A model generated the notes under the pieces. The model saw only the letters and a program-made list of their open reading frames with translations. It was not told the origin of the DNA and made no database searches. Below, piece by piece: positions 49,491 to 60,605 of a DNA stretch of 64,000 bases. Position 1 is the first letter of the stretch. Each line of letters starts with the position of its first letter. The translations under genes were made by a program, and so were the position numbers. Source of the stretch: Chrysomallon squamiferum (Eukaryota > Mollusca > Gastropoda > Neomphalida > Peltospiridae); the NCBI GenBank assembly GCA_012295275.1, contig CM022674.1, forward strand, positions 16,631,649 to 16,695,648. The letters run 5' to 3'.

Positions 49491-51174
49491 ACACATAAAT
49501 ATATTAATGCATATAAGACACTATTTTATTAATACTAATAAAAATAATAAAATAATACTAATAAAAATAATAACAGCAAAGCATTTCAACCACTGATCTG
49601 TCTGTCTGTCTGTCCGTATCTGTGTATATTTCTTTCTAATCGGTTTGTTTATCGATATATATCAACCTTTAGATCAGTTAAGTTACAGGTCTTTTTCGCT
49701 ATCTAAAATATATCATAAAAAGTATAATAGCATTTGATATAATACAGTGATAGAAGATCATATACATAAATCAATAGCAATAAGATAAATATTAAATATA
49801 AATAAAAAAATAGTTTTTCTTTTCTTAAGTGTGGATATCTTTGACGGAACTCTTTTTGCATGACTACGAGTAATATTCATTTTCATAAATGGCTTGCATG
49901 TAATTATGCCCAATTTTTTTTTTTTATTATGTGACTGTCAAGCAGTAATCATTTATATGAGGAAAAGTAACAAAGGAAATGAAATTTGTAAATTAAATTG
50001 TTTTCCGTTCCTTCAGTGTATCAGTGTGAGTAAGCAAGATAGTGACTGACATTTAGGTATATAAAATAAGTGAATTGACAGTGAGTCTAAATTTACCAAA
50101 ATCCTTTTATCTACATGATAATAGTACGAAAGAAAAAAAATACGTTTTTTAGTTACCAATAATTCTGTGTGTCTGTCTGTGTGTGTGTGTGTGTGTGTGT
50201 ATGTGTGTGTGCATACACACATATCTCATCGCTAAGAAGAAATATAATGCAAAGGGTACGCTAAGAAGGATTGACCCTACAACCTCTTATGATACCACAT
50301 ATCAAGATATCTGACACCTGTACCCATATGATTTAATTCTACGTGGTCAGTACAGCACTATTATGTATAACTACAAATGACCCGTTTAACGTCAGCAATA
50401 TAATTAATTATACATTGCCTTATAATAAAAATCTCACGTAACAATAAACTTCAAAATGTAATGAAAAGATAACCATACACATCTGTAACACAGTCTGATA
50501 TAACTTGTTCCTTTAATGTGTCTTGCCTGATTGTAATATTGTTTTTGAGAAATATGCTCAGATTTTGAACGCTGTAATGTAAATCTTTGTCAACCCTTCC
50601 AACCCATATACCACTGTAATATAATCCGTTGTAAATCGTACTGACCTTTGTACCCTGTAATGTATTCACTTATATAGCCTACTGACCCAAACACCCATGT
50701 AATATAATTCTTTGTATATACTACTGACGCACACACCTGTGAAATGTAATTCTTTGTGTCATACTGACTCGTGAATCTGTGGTTTTCCTCCCAAAAGACT
50801 GAGGTCCCATAAGGCGGACGCATTAAACAATACAAGACAAGGTTGAGCGCATTACTAATAACGTGCCGTTTACCTTGAATAATATTATCTCCGTAGTATT
50901 GTTCTTATACAGAACGCTATTGTTCTTATATAGAAATCACTGATACGCGCTAACCCCTAGTACAATAAGCGATTATGGAATAGTCTGATTCAATAAATAA
51001 CCTGAAAAAATCGCTCAATCACTTCATCGTTTATTTTACTGCATAGTTAAAATTATAGCCATTCATAACATTTGTTCATTTTATTATATCTACAAATAAT
51101 TGGACATTCATAACATTCACATATTTAAAATTATAGTTATTCATAACATTTATTACTTTTATTACATCTGTCGC
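49491..51174. other. No gene seen; short repeats and one minisatellite
   Basis: AT-rich DNA with (GTCT)n near 49600 and (GT)n at 50176-50215. From about 50565 to 50775, four imperfect copies of a roughly 54-bp unit (TGTAATATAATTCTTTGTATATACTACTGAC...) account for the two minus-strand frames there. Confidence 0.55.
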
Positions 51175-51306
51175 GTTCATGGTAGATGGACAACCGACTT
51201 TGGAACACTTCCAATGAACAATATCTCTTTTACTACTCTTGATCCTGAACCTATGTCCCTGATGCACTAAAGTAGGCTTGCCACATGAATTCGGAATTAA
51301 CTTCAA
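51175..51306 (-). pseudogene. FLYWCH-type zinc finger fragment (MULE-like)
   Basis: The minus strand reads LIPNSCGKPTLVHQGHRF, RIKSSKRDIVHWKCSKVGCP, STMNATDVIK. The pattern S.GKP.LV..G..F......+...W.C...GC....... matches a FLYWCH zinc finger with C-x4-C and an L..G..F.. front, as found at the N-terminus of animal MULE transposases and a few host proteins. The expected distal His is not evident before the sequence turns into AT-rich repeats (VINVMNNYNFKYVNVMNV). It lies directly after the PARP-associated repeat block, in the place where the 29-kb copy has its WWE exon. Confidence 0.65.
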
Positions 51307-51394
51307 ATTGATCTATGCGTTTGGTACTGCCAGCAGAGCAATGGTGTGTATATATATTTGTATACTATAATAATAATAATATATAAATTGTACT

Positions 51395-51706
51395 GTTTTC
51401 ACTTTGACATCAAGTTGTTTCTGGTGTGAAACTTGTACTAGATCTGCTTTCACTTTGACACCAAGTTGTTTCTGCTGTTTTTGAGACGGAAATCTTTTAA
51501 TTTTGACATGGAGTTGTTTTTGCCTTGATACTTGTTTTAGAATTAGTTTTACTTTCAAATCAAGTTGTTTCTCTTCTAAATCTTCTATTGCATCTGCTGT
51601 GACTTTCCTGTCAAATTGTTCCTGTTCTGGAAGATCATCTTGGTAATACCACCCACTCGTTTCGAAGACGTCAATATCATCAAATTTATCAAAGTGAGAT
51701 AAACTT
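51395..51706 (-). pseudogene. PARP-like N-terminal exon 2: acidic stretch and 20-residue repeats, truncated
   Basis: After an acceptor TATATTTTCAG the minus strand reads SLSHFDKFDDIDVFETSGWY, YQDDLPEQEQFDRKVTADAI, EDLEEKQLDLKVKL, then three to four units of KQL(D/G/H)VK(V/I)K....QVS. It is open across the junction where the 29-kb copy has a TAA. A 12-base segment for ETSGW is present here and missing from the other copy. The repeat block is shorter and ends in VKTVQF beside a microsatellite. No Cys/His cluster or WWE follows. This is the less damaged N-terminus of the same gene family, but it has lost its C-terminal domains. Confidence 0.6.
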
Positions 51707-51739
51707 CTGAAAATATATAACAGTGAATCAGTGATTTTT

Positions 51740-51890
51740 CTAAAATCTTCACCAGTTGTGATATTTTCATCATTAAATATAACACTGACTGTTTTTCTAT
51801 TTTTTTAAATACATTTAATACTGAATTATCAGAACTTTCTACTATTTGTAAAATTCTATCTGCCAAGTATACTATCTCTTTTTTAGACAT
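51740..51890 (-). CDS. PARP-like N-terminal first exon with intact start
   Basis: An ATG at 51890-51888 (minus) opens MSKKEIVYLADRILQIVESS, DNSVLNVFKKIEKQSVLYLM, MKIS. The composition suggests a small helical domain. N-terminal helical (winged-helix-like) domains are known at this place in ZC3HAV1, but I cannot show homology. No clear donor in the phase needed for the 51706 exon was found, so the transcript structure is unresolved and it may be a relic. The equivalent region at 30.0-30.1 kb has lost this start. Confidence 0.4.
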
Positions 51891-52063
51891 GTTTCAATGC
51901 CTGAAAATAACATTTTAAGTATAAAATAGACAATCGATATTTAAAAAATAATAAGTATAAAATAGTTTTGCCACTAGCTTAAAAAAAAAAAAAAATAAAA
52001 TAATAATAATAATAGCAATAAAAATAATGATAATAAAAAAAGACAATCTAAGAAACTAACAAA

Positions 52064-52098
<35 letters not shown>

Positions 52099-52210
52099 GT
52101 AAGTAAATAAATAAATATTAACCAATGAAAGCTAAGTTATAAATTTATGTAATCTTGCAATTTAGATCATGGCCGTATGAACCTGACACGAGAGTATTTA
52201 TACCTCCTGT

Positions 52211-52274
52211 AGCAATATACTGTAGCGATATACTATAGCGATATACTGTAGCGATATACTGTAGCGATACTGAT
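52211..52274. repeat. 13-bp minisatellite, 4 units plus a partial
   Basis: Units of AGCGATATACTGT/AGCGATATACTAT, ending in the partial unit AGCGATACTGAT. The flanks (CGAGAGTATTTATACCTCCTGT, TGATAGCTAAGG) are the same as in the other two arrays. Confidence 0.95.
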
Positions 52275-52841
52275 AGCTAAGGTGTTTATGGTGCTCCTGA
52301 AAATAACATTTTAAGTATAAAATAGACAATCGATATTTAAAAAATAATAAGTATAAAATAGTTTTGCCACTAGCTTAAAAAAAAAAAAAAAGGAAAAAAT
52401 AATAATAATAGCAATAAAAATAATGATAATAAAAAAAGACAGAATCTAAGAATACAAACAAATAAATAAATAAATAAGTAAGTAAGTAAGTAAGTAAGTA
52501 AATAAATAAATATTATCCAATGAAAGCTAAGTTATAAATTTATGTAATCTTGCAATTTAGATCATGGCCGTATCAGTAGACATTTTACTGAATATTTAAA
52601 TATTTTTTACGATTTGTTCTTCTGCTGCTAGTGATATTTGTAAGGTCAGAGAACATCTAACCTAGTTCAGAGATTAAATACAGAAGTAAATACGGGTATT
52701 TACCCAAAGCATAGAATTGTAGTCTTAGTTATTAAATGTTGCAGAAAACTGAATGTGTGACGATTATATTGTTTATCGTTACATGGACTCAAAACCTATT
52801 CTACCATATCAACCTGACACGAGAGTATTTATACCTCCTGT

Positions 52842-53022
52842 AGTAATATACTGTAGCGATATACTATAGCGATATACTGTAGCGATATACTGTAGCGATA
52901 TACTATAGCGATATACTATAGAGATATACTATAGCGATATACTGTAGCGATATACTGTAGCGATATACTATAGCGATATACTGTAGCGATATACTGTAGC
53001 GATATACTGTAGCGATACTGAT
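52842..53022. repeat. 13-bp minisatellite, 13 units plus a partial
   Basis: Thirteen exact-length units of AGCGATATACT(G/A)T with one AGAGAT and one AGTAAT variant, between the same flanks as the 1-unit (30404) and 4-unit (52211) arrays. The two unit types occur in mixed order (GT and AT endings), which records the expansion history. Confidence 0.97.
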
Positions 53023-53073
53023 AGCTAAGGGGTTTATGGTGCTCCTTTTTTTGTTTGCCCTTTCTTTCTTAAG

Positions 53074-53077
<4 letters not shown>

Positions 53078-53130
<53 letters not shown>

Positions 53131-53298
53131 TTATATATAATGAATAATACGTTTAATGATATATTCATTATAAACAGCTTCTAGTTTCCCTTAAATGTTG
53201 AGCGATTTCTTCCGTGTCAGTGCAGAATAATAATACTAATACTAATACTAATAATAATAATAATAATATAAATATAATAATAATAATAATAATAATAA

Positions 53299-53344
<46 letters not shown>

Positions 53345-53372
53345 GTAATAATAGTAATAATAATAATATATG
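53078..53372. repeat. (CA)n and long (AAT)n microsatellites
   Basis: About 25 CA units at 53078-53127 and a broken (AAT)n tract from 53226 to 53372. Both are longer than their counterparts at 30487 and 30628. Confidence 0.95.
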
Positions 53373-55018
53373 CCTGTAACATTATATATTTTTCTTACCG
53401 TGATTTTATCGTCTCGTGAGATCAGTCAGAATAATAAATCAGAAGAACAGTTCACCTGATCTGTTACAAGTTTCTGCTTTGTTTTGTTCTTGACGACTAT
53501 TATCTGTTGTTGCGACGCATTCTTCCGGAGAGTAAGGCTCCAACTCATGGCAAACGAGTCCTAACTTCCGGTCATGGCATTTGCGCTTGCACACGAACAC
53601 GAAATAATTGTACATCATTCGTTAGATTTATTTATTTATTTATTTGTTTGATTGTTTGTTTGTTTGTTTAATTGTTTACAGAAGATACCATATAGCAAAT
53701 GAGTGTACAGTTCAAAAATACATATGGCGCGTTAATTATGTCAGAAAAGTATATTAGATAGATCAGTTCAAAATACTGAAACATTTTTGTAACTCAATTA
53801 TTTCTTTCTTTCACTTATAGCTATGGTTGTTGTTGTTGTTGTTGCTGCTGATGTTGTTACTGTTGTTATTATTATAATTCTGTATGAAATACTGATATAA
53901 TGACCGTAAAAAAGGATAGCGAAGGAAATGACATGGTATCAACTGAGCTAAAGTCGATCAGGTATGTCGACACACTGCATGCTATATTTGCGTTCGTTGT
54001 GTCTGTGGCTTATCTTTTGGTCCAAATATTTACTTACTAAAACTAGGTCCTGGCAGGAGCTCTCTGCTGACCAAAATAATCTGTTGTTCCGTAATAAAAT
54101 AATAATGATGATTATTATGATGATCGTAAAAATATGGACAAGTAATAATAATAATAATAATAATAACACCACCACCACCACCACCACCACCAACAATAAT
54201 AATAAAACCAATAATTAAGAAAGAAAATTTTGTCTGACATTTCATTAATTTAAATTTTTTATAATGTCTTTTTCTCCTTTCTTTCATCCAATCTTGTTAT
54301 TCGCTCACTGTTTATATAATTACAGTACCTGATCTGTATAGGACAGTATCGTCAATAAAATCATAAAACAAAGAAGTTTTCTGAAGTATTCTTAATACAT
54401 TAATTGATTAATAATGTGTTCATTTATCAGCAATGGGGAATACCTTGAATCTGGCGGTTTCGATCTCTGAAACTTTGTGGTTCTTTTTTATGAAACTACG
54501 GCGTTCAAGGGTTTGAGCATCGTAGAAGGGAGGTAAGTCTGACAGTCATATTTGGTCAAATAGCAAAGTTCTCGTTCTTGATGAGTTAACAATTATTAGT
54601 ACAAGAATATTGACAAATAAAAACACCAATAATAACAAACATTATGCATATTAAAAAAAAAAAAAAAAACCACTTATAAATCGGGTAAATTATATTTAAT
54701 TTGTCTTTAAGTCTATAACACAAGAACAATCGAGTTTAAATAAAATAAATCATATCGCTTCGCTATTTTTTCCCTTTCTACATTCCATAACTTTGCTTTA
54801 GTTGTTTTATTTTTAAAATTATACAGCACTAAACCAAGTGGGAAATATAAGCTCCATTGCAATAAAATGTATAATTAAGTAATTCTTGCGGAATACATAT
54901 GATCTATATGTTAACTGTACAAGTAAATGTAGTGTCTATTATGTACTTACAAGTAACACAAAGTAGTTTCAGTTATTTGCATTTATTTATCTGTATTTTT
55001 ATCTGTATTATTTTTTAC
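53373..55018. other. Non-coding remainder of the duplication
   Basis: It matches 30665-32300. It contains (GTTT)n near 53645-53680, (GTT)n at 53827-53870, and (AAT)n(ACC)n at 54146-54192, where copy 1 has AAT/AAC instead. No gene is seen. Confidence 0.6.
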
Positions 55019-55077
55019 TAAGCCTTTTTTAGGCTAGGTTTTCTCTAGGTAAATGAGCCAGTTAACTGTCTATAATA

Positions 55078-55111
55078 ATAACAATAATAATAATAGTAGT
55101 AGTAGTACTTT

Positions 55112-55161
<50 letters not shown>

Positions 55162-55196
55162 ATAATAATAATAATAATTATTATTATTATTATTAC
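55078..55196. repeat. (AAT)n(TAG)n(AAT)n(ATT)n compound
   Basis: About 20 TAG/GTA units flanked by AAT units, passing into ATT units. The AAT and ATT parts are directly adjacent (AATAATAATTATTATTATT), a perfect short palindrome. Confidence 0.95.
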
Positions 55197-55324
55197 ACAG
55201 ACAGTGTTTTCTATGGGTACATCCAGTAAACGTAGAATTAATTTAGTTTCAAATAAAAGAAGTAAAATGTAGATTTCAGATACAAAATTATTTTGCTATT
55301 CCCCCCTCTTAAAGAAATAAGAGG

Positions 55325-55520
55325 CAAATGCTGTATCCCTAATCCTAATCCTTAACCTAGCTCAATTTCTACACTTAATCCCCTTAAAATTCGTCCCCTT
55401 ACGCTACTTCCAATCGTGACCCCAAATTACTTTGCATTAACACTAATGATAAAATTTAAAAGATCCTAGCTCTAACCCTAACCCTAACCGTAGCTTAACA
55501 TCCAAACCTAATCCTATGGA
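55325..55520. repeat. Telomere-like (CCCTAA) composite satellite, locus 3
   Basis: A shorter copy with ATCCCTAATCCTAATCC, GCTCAATTTCTAC, CTTCCAATCGTGACCC, ATGATAAAATTTAAA and CTCTAACCCTAACCCTAACC. Block order is the same as in loci 1 and 2. Confidence 0.75.
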
Positions 55521-55883
55521 GGTTGGGAACATTAATTCTTACGTTTACTCTAAGCTGAGCATACTAGTTTATGTTAGCTGATAGATATCGTCAGAATCTA
55601 TCCTTGTTTATTTGCTAATGAAATATTGCCCAGCATTTTCTACTTTAGTATACAACCTGAACTTTTTTTATTTCAATAGAAACTTCGCCAGTTCTAGATC
55701 AATCGATCCGCCTTTGAAACGGACCGTAAAATTAATTAAATAAACTGAAAAGAAAATCAGTTACATTTTTAATCTTTATTACCAATATTTTATTTCTGCT
55801 ATCTAAAGAAGTAGGCCAGATACATATATTAGAAAAAAAGAAGTTTTAAATGTAACCCGAGAACCTTCATCACGAGAGACAAG

Positions 55884-56234
55884 ATGAAGGTGTTCAAAAT
55901 ATCTGGATCGTTTTTCTTTTTCTTATTTCTACTAAGTTCACATTTGACAACATCATAATAGACACTTCTGTTTTCGTAAACAGTGATTCCGTGAGTTAAA
56001 ACACGACAACAAATAACAATCTAACGGGAATCCTGCTTTCTGAAAGGTATTTGATATCTGACAACAAAACCAGGAATAAATTGGTGTGTGCCGCGCAGTG
56101 TGACCTTGAACCCAGATGCAAAACGTTTACGTTTGAAAAGTCGTCTGCCAAATGTTTTCTTTACAGTGAAGTTGTCACTGGAGGCTGCAATACGCCAGTA
56201 CTGAGTAAAATTTCTAGTTACTACACACAGCAGG
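55884..56234 (+). pseudogene. Secreted protein exon 1: signal peptide and PAN/apple domain, reading frame interrupted
   Basis: The ATG at 55884 opens MKVFKISGSFFFFLFLLSS, a good signal peptide. Downstream, in the frame one base earlier, the exon reads FDNIIIDTSVFVNSDSVS, a TAA at 55997-55999, then NLTGILLSERYLISDNKTRN, KLVCAAQCDLEPRCKTFTFE, KSSAKCFLYSEVVTGGC. The spacing C...C.....C..F......C.L is a PAN/apple domain, a ligand-binding module of secreted proteins. The donor is CAGG|GTAAAT, phase 1. Two breaks are seen: the frame change between signal and domain (one base missing) and the TAA. The TAA lies in GTGAGTTAA, so a very small intron ending at GAAAG (56046) is a conceivable but unlikely alternative. 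Confidence 0.65.
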
Positions 56235-56264
56235 GTAAATATCTATCTGTCTGTTTGTCTGTCT

Positions 56265-56275
56265 GTCTGTGTCTA

Positions 56276-56352
<77 letters not shown>

Positions 56353-56360
56353 AATATTTA
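56265..56360. repeat. (TA)n microsatellite in intron
   Basis: About 35 TA units with one break at 56320, just after the PAN exon donor. CTAT runs at 56700-56745 and GT runs near 56655 and 56775 follow in the same intron. Confidence 0.95.
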
Positions 56361-57029
56361 TATATATATATTCTGTTAATATGTCATTATTAACGTCGAT
56401 ATTACGTATTTTAGCTTGATTATCTCTGAAACAAGTGATAATATTAAATGTAGTAGAAGTAGAAACACTAGTAGAAGTGATTGTGACAGTTGAAACAGTA
56501 TTATAGAGAGAGATTTAAATGAAATGATAGAGTATAGGGGTGGCTTTGATTTATATAGAGAATGACTGGTTACTGCATTACATCCTGTAAAGGTCAGAAG
56601 TGCCAGATCCAGGGAGGCTATCCCAGGCGATAATATCAGATCAGAGTAAAGTATGTGTGTGTGTTTGTGTTAATGTGTGTGTGACTATATATCTGTTTAA
56701 ATATCTATCTATCTATCTGACTATCTATCTATCTATCTATCCATCTATTTATATGTCTATATATGTATATGTGTGAGTGTGTGTGTAATAGTCTGTGTGT
56801 ATGTATGTGTACATTTTTTAGCGAGATACCTACCTATCTCTCTCTTAGTACCTTATTCTTTTATACATTTTGACACTTTTGTGTCTCTGGCTTTCTGTTT
56901 TTAATAATCTTTGTGTTTAAGACCTTATTAAAAGTTGTTTGACTAATTTGAAAAACAATCCTGTATTATATTTCTCATTAATTTCTAGTTTAAAAATATC
57001 AGATTTCTATTTTCGTTACTTAATTTCAG

Positions 57030-57194
57030 ACCTTCCGCAGATTTTTGATACAGCACTGGATGGCAAAAATCGTAGACTCTATTATTCCGGTGGCAACATT
57101 ATAGAGTTCATTGACCTTCAAAGTGGCAAACAAGGAAAGTTCTAACACAGAATGGAGCCAATTTGAGACGTCTGTACGTTGACCCAGAAATGAG
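57030..57194 (+). pseudogene. YWTD/beta-propeller-like exon, one base short
   Basis: After acceptor TTAATTTCAG the exon reads DLPQIFDTALDGKNRRLYYS, GGNIIEFIDLQSGKQ, then a frame change, then the equivalent of TENGANLRRLYVDPE. The pattern (LYYS.....I..IDL.+G....L....LR.L.VDP) is that of an LDL-receptor class B (YWTD) propeller repeat. It joins the PAN exon in phase 1. At 165 bp it is one base shorter than its inverted copy at 63694-63859 (166 bp, open), and the missing base is at CAAGGAAAG versus CAGAGGAAAG. Donor GTAGTT. Confidence 0.75.
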
Positions 57195-57204
57195 GTAGTT
57201 GAAA

Positions 57205-57216
57205 CAGTAGTAGTAC

Positions 57217-57254
<38 letters not shown>

Positions 57255-57262
57255 ATAGTAGT
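57205..57262. repeat. (TAG)n microsatellite
   Basis: About 17 TAG/GTA units just inside the intron after the 57030 exon. Its inverted copy (63615-63680) is TAC/TGC-rich at the equivalent place. Confidence 0.9.
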
Positions 57263-57701
57263 AGCAGTAGCAGAAGCAACTGTAGTAAAAGTAGTGGTAG
57301 TTAGTACAATAGTTATAGTTGTGGTGGTTTTAGAATTAGTAACTGTAATAGTAATAGCAGTTGTAGTAGAAACAATAGTATTTTGTTAATTCGCTGTAGT
57401 TATAGTAGTAATAACGGTATTATGTTATGAGTAGTAGCCATTGTTGTTGCTGCTACTGTTGTTGTTCTTATTATTGTTGTTGTTGGTGGTGGTGGTCTTC
57501 TTCTTCATTTTGTCACAGGTAGTCCCCTCTTTCTTAGTTTTCATTCCTGGAAATTTCTGATCCTAATATGACACTTTATCTGTGTTTGAATTAAGCCTAT
57601 GTCTAGCACTAAAGCGAGTGCTGATATAAAAATGAATTACTAAAATTAGTTTATTGTGTTTGTCATATTTATTTTTATTATTTGTTTTCTCTCTGTGATA
57701 G

Positions 57702-57817
57702 GTGTATCTTTGCTGAGATTCCCACTGAAGGAATTATACATACTGACTATGATAACAAAACAGCGCAGACAATTTCTGGCTTTGCAGAGATATATCATAT
57801 CTCCTTCGATGCGACAT
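57702..57817 (+). CDS. YWTD/beta-propeller-like exon 2
   Basis: After acceptor CTCTGTGATAG the exon reads CIFAEIPTEGIIHTDYDNKT, AQTISGFAEIYHISFDAT. It continues the previous exon (phase 2: VDPEMR|CIFAEI), giving the next YWTD-like blade (IFAEI...GIIHTDYDNK......F...YHISFD). The proposed end, ACAT|GTACCC, gives 116 bp in both this copy and the inverted one, but the donor is weak. The frame runs on to a TAA at 57913-57915, so a terminal exon is also possible. Confidence 0.6.
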
Positions 57818-58154
57818 GTACCCATTTTCCTTCTCTTTTGATTTTTACAATTCATTCAAATTTACGAGCCAACAACAGCCCATCTATCCATCTTTCTAAC
57901 TACCTAACCACCTAAATAAACAAAAAATTACTGATACGAAGAGATAATGAAACACCTTTGTGAGATAGAGAGAGAGATAGGAAGAGAAAGTATTGAATGA
58001 AAGAGAATAACGAGTATGACCAAAACAATAGATGGAGGTCGTACACAAAAAAAATAAAACTAATAAAAAAAAAAAATATCAAAAGATTTAAAAAAATTAA
58101 AAATAAAAATACATAATTAATCCTCTTCAATGTCAGTGTATCTCGAATGTACTG

Positions 58155-58156
58155 AT

Positions 58157-58235
<79 letters not shown>

Positions 58236-58240
58236 TTGAC
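58155..58240. repeat. (TTTA)n microsatellite
   Basis: About 21 perfect TTTA units. It marks the far edge of the inverted duplication; the matching (AAAT)n lies at 62979-63017, cut by the gap. Confidence 0.97.
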
Positions 58241-58299
58241 ATTAGAACAAAATTTTCACAATGTACAGTATGAAACTAGTGATTTGATTTGACTTTAAC

Positions 58300-58760
58300 T
58301 TTTGTTTACTGACATTAGAACAAAATTAACAAGATGTACATACTAGCTACATCTAAACCTACTTAACTGTTACTATAATTACTACTTCTAAAAAATTAAC
58401 AAAATGTACATACTCGCTACCTCTAAACTTACTATACTATTACTATAATTATAACCACTAAAACATTAACTAGATGTACATACTAGCTACCTCTAAACTT
58501 ACTATACTATTACTATAATTATAACCACTAAAACATGAACTAGATGTACATACTAGCTTCCTCTAAACCTACTATATTGTTACTACAATTACTATTACCA
58601 AACAAATTAACAAGATATACATGCTAGCTATCCTTAAACCTACTATACTATTACTACAATTACTATCACTAAAAAAAAATTACTATCACTAAAAATTAAC
58701 TAAAAGACTATTACTAAAAAATTAACAAGATGTACATACTAGCTTCCTCTAAACCTACTA
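58300..58760. repeat. 70-bp minisatellite, about six units
   Basis: GATGTACATACTAGCTACCTCTAAAC recurs at 58333, 58403, 58473, 58543, 58613 and 58729, an exact 70-bp period except for one unit lengthened by a CACTAAAAA.TTA insertion. No coding exon is seen in 57920-59285, although the N-terminal part of the FReD should lie there if the gene is complete. Confidence 0.93.
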
Positions 58761-59289
58761 GGTCCCACACGATATACATTTACAAATATATATTAATACA
58801 ATAAAACAACAGTAAAACAACAAAAGCAACAACATGACTCAATAACAAATACACAGAACAACCATATAAACACACACTCCCCTCAGTAACAAAAACCCAC
58901 AAAGATACAGCAACAAAAAGAAAGATAACAAACATTTCGCCCTAAACCAATCGCTGAAGCAAGACAGAACAAATCATATTTAAAATGATCATTTCCCTGA
59001 TGACTATTATACGAGTAAATAATTCTGTTCGCCTTCTCTTTATTTCAGATGAATTGAACGAATCAGGACAACTTACACAAAAATATCAATAATCACTACA
59101 TTATTAATAAAATTATCCATATTCAATGTAGCATAAAATATTTGTTCACCGAATTTGATTACCTTTCTGTTTAGCTTCTGTATGTTTCTCTCTCGCTCGG
59201 TCTTTATTTTGTTATGATTTTTATTTATTGATTTTTTTTTTGTTAGCAGACATGGGACCTAGTATTTCTGTCCTTCTTTTGATGTTCAG

Positions 59290-59386
59290 GTATTTCAGAG
59301 ACGGACGGACGGATCAGAAGATTTCTACAGAACGTGGCAAGAATTCAGAGACGGGTTTGGTTCATTAATTAACGAATTCTGGTTAG
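59290..59386 (+). CDS. FReD exon: VFQRR...EFWLG segment
   Basis: A 97-bp exon with acceptor TTGATGTTCAG and donor GTAAGT. It reads [47 protein letters not shown]...GFG.L..EFWLG is the most diagnostic stretch of the fibrinogen C-terminal domain (secreted, often glycan- or pathogen-binding in molluscs). Starts in phase 0 and ends in phase 1. The preceding FReD exon (Cys, SG.Y.I..., GGGWT) was not found. Confidence 0.9.
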
Positions 59387-59722
59387 GTAAGTAATTAATA
59401 ATAAATAATTAAAATATAAATACAAAAATCAATAGATTAAGGGAGTAATTTCAAAAATATAATGTATCAATAGGTGTGTGTATGTGTGTGCGTGTGTTTG
59501 TGAATGAGTAAGATCAAAAACAGAACACAAAAACAACAACAACAACAAAAATAACAATATTATTAAAACCAGTGAAACCAGATAAATGAGTGAAAGAAGG
59601 AAAGAAACAAAGAAACAAGCATACAAGGAAAGAGACAAACAAAAACTTAGATAAATATCTCGATATATGGTTATTCACTGAACCATGGATTTATCGATTA
59701 TCTCTCTGATTTAACTTGCCAG

Positions 59723-59887
59723 GCAATGAGAACATACATCGTTTGACCAGACAGGGTTACTACGATCTAAAAATTGACTTGGAAGATTTTGAAGGAAACA
59801 CGACTTTTGCTGTCTACAAAAATTTCTCAATAACTGGAGAAGATGATTTTTATCGCTTATCAGTGCAGAAATACAGAGGAAATGTAG
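59723..59887 (+). CDS. FReD exon: middle segment
   Basis: A 165-bp exon with acceptor TTAACTTGCCAG and donor GTAATT, open in phase. It reads NENIHRLTRQGYYDLKIDLE, DFEGNTTFAVYKNFSITGED, DFYRLSVQKYRGNV. It follows FWLG and precedes GDAL, the expected order in fibrinogen-related domains (GNENIH.LT.QG.Y.L.I.L.D..G...FA.Y..F.I..E...Y.L.V..Y.G..GDAL). Phase 1 at both ends. Confidence 0.9.
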
Positions 59888-60044
59888 GTAATTTAAATGC
59901 TTTTTTCTTGTATTTTTCAACTAATATCAGATAAATAATAAAAAATAAATGCAGTTAAGTAATACGTTTATTAATATTATAGTAAAATTCATATATAATC
60001 ACTGAATATACATCGACAGATAATATATTTGTTTACCTGGATGA

Positions 60045-60338
60045 AATTATTTATATATATATATAGATAGTTTTGTCTACCTATATATTTATATATATAT
60101 AGGTAGACAAAACTATCTATCTATCTATCTATCTATGTATCTATCTGTTTATCTATATATCATCTATATATTTATTTATCTATATATTTACACACTCAAA
60201 CGTATGTACACACGCACAGACACACAGACACACACATATATTATATATAGATAGATAGATAGACAGATAGAACAATATATTTTTATATAAAACATCATTA
60301 TAGATAAAATAAAATAATATATTTATAAAGATATATAA

Positions 60339-60412
<74 letters not shown>
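60045..60412. repeat. (TA)n, (CTAT)n and (GTAT)n repeats in intron
   Basis: At 60055-60135 a segment ATATATATATAGATAGTTTTGTCTACCTATATA is followed by its own inverse (TATATATAGGTAGACAAAACTATCTATCTA), a near-perfect inverted repeat. About 22 TA units at 60343-60391 and GTAT units to 60415 follow. Confidence 0.9.
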
Positions 60413-60414
<2 letters not shown>

Positions 60415-60605
60415 GTGTATTATACTTATATATGTAGATAAAACTAAATACTTATTTAGGAATATTTATTACGAATCCGGTTTAATCACAGAAACATTAA
60501 GTATTTCGTTTAGAGTAAAGTCGTGGTCGTTGTTGTTGCTGTTATATACCGGAAAACTGATTGACACGAACGTGATTCTGATAATTATAGAATATTTACT
60601 TGTAG

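Larger units (their letters stand above)
51385..55017 (+). repeat. Segmental duplication, copy 2 of 29540-32300
   Basis: Collinear with copy 1 but about 0.9 kb longer. The excess comes from a tandem duplication of 51901-52290 (second copy from 52297), growth of the 13-bp repeat and a longer (AAT)n tract at 53226-53372. The right edge is at TCTGTATTATTTTTTA near 55017. Confidence 0.85.

Noticed and set aside
50451-50835. Two overlapping minus-strand proteins rich in Y/I/T
   Set aside because: They follow a roughly 54-bp minisatellite whose unit repeats in the peptide (NYI..V.GSV.Y).
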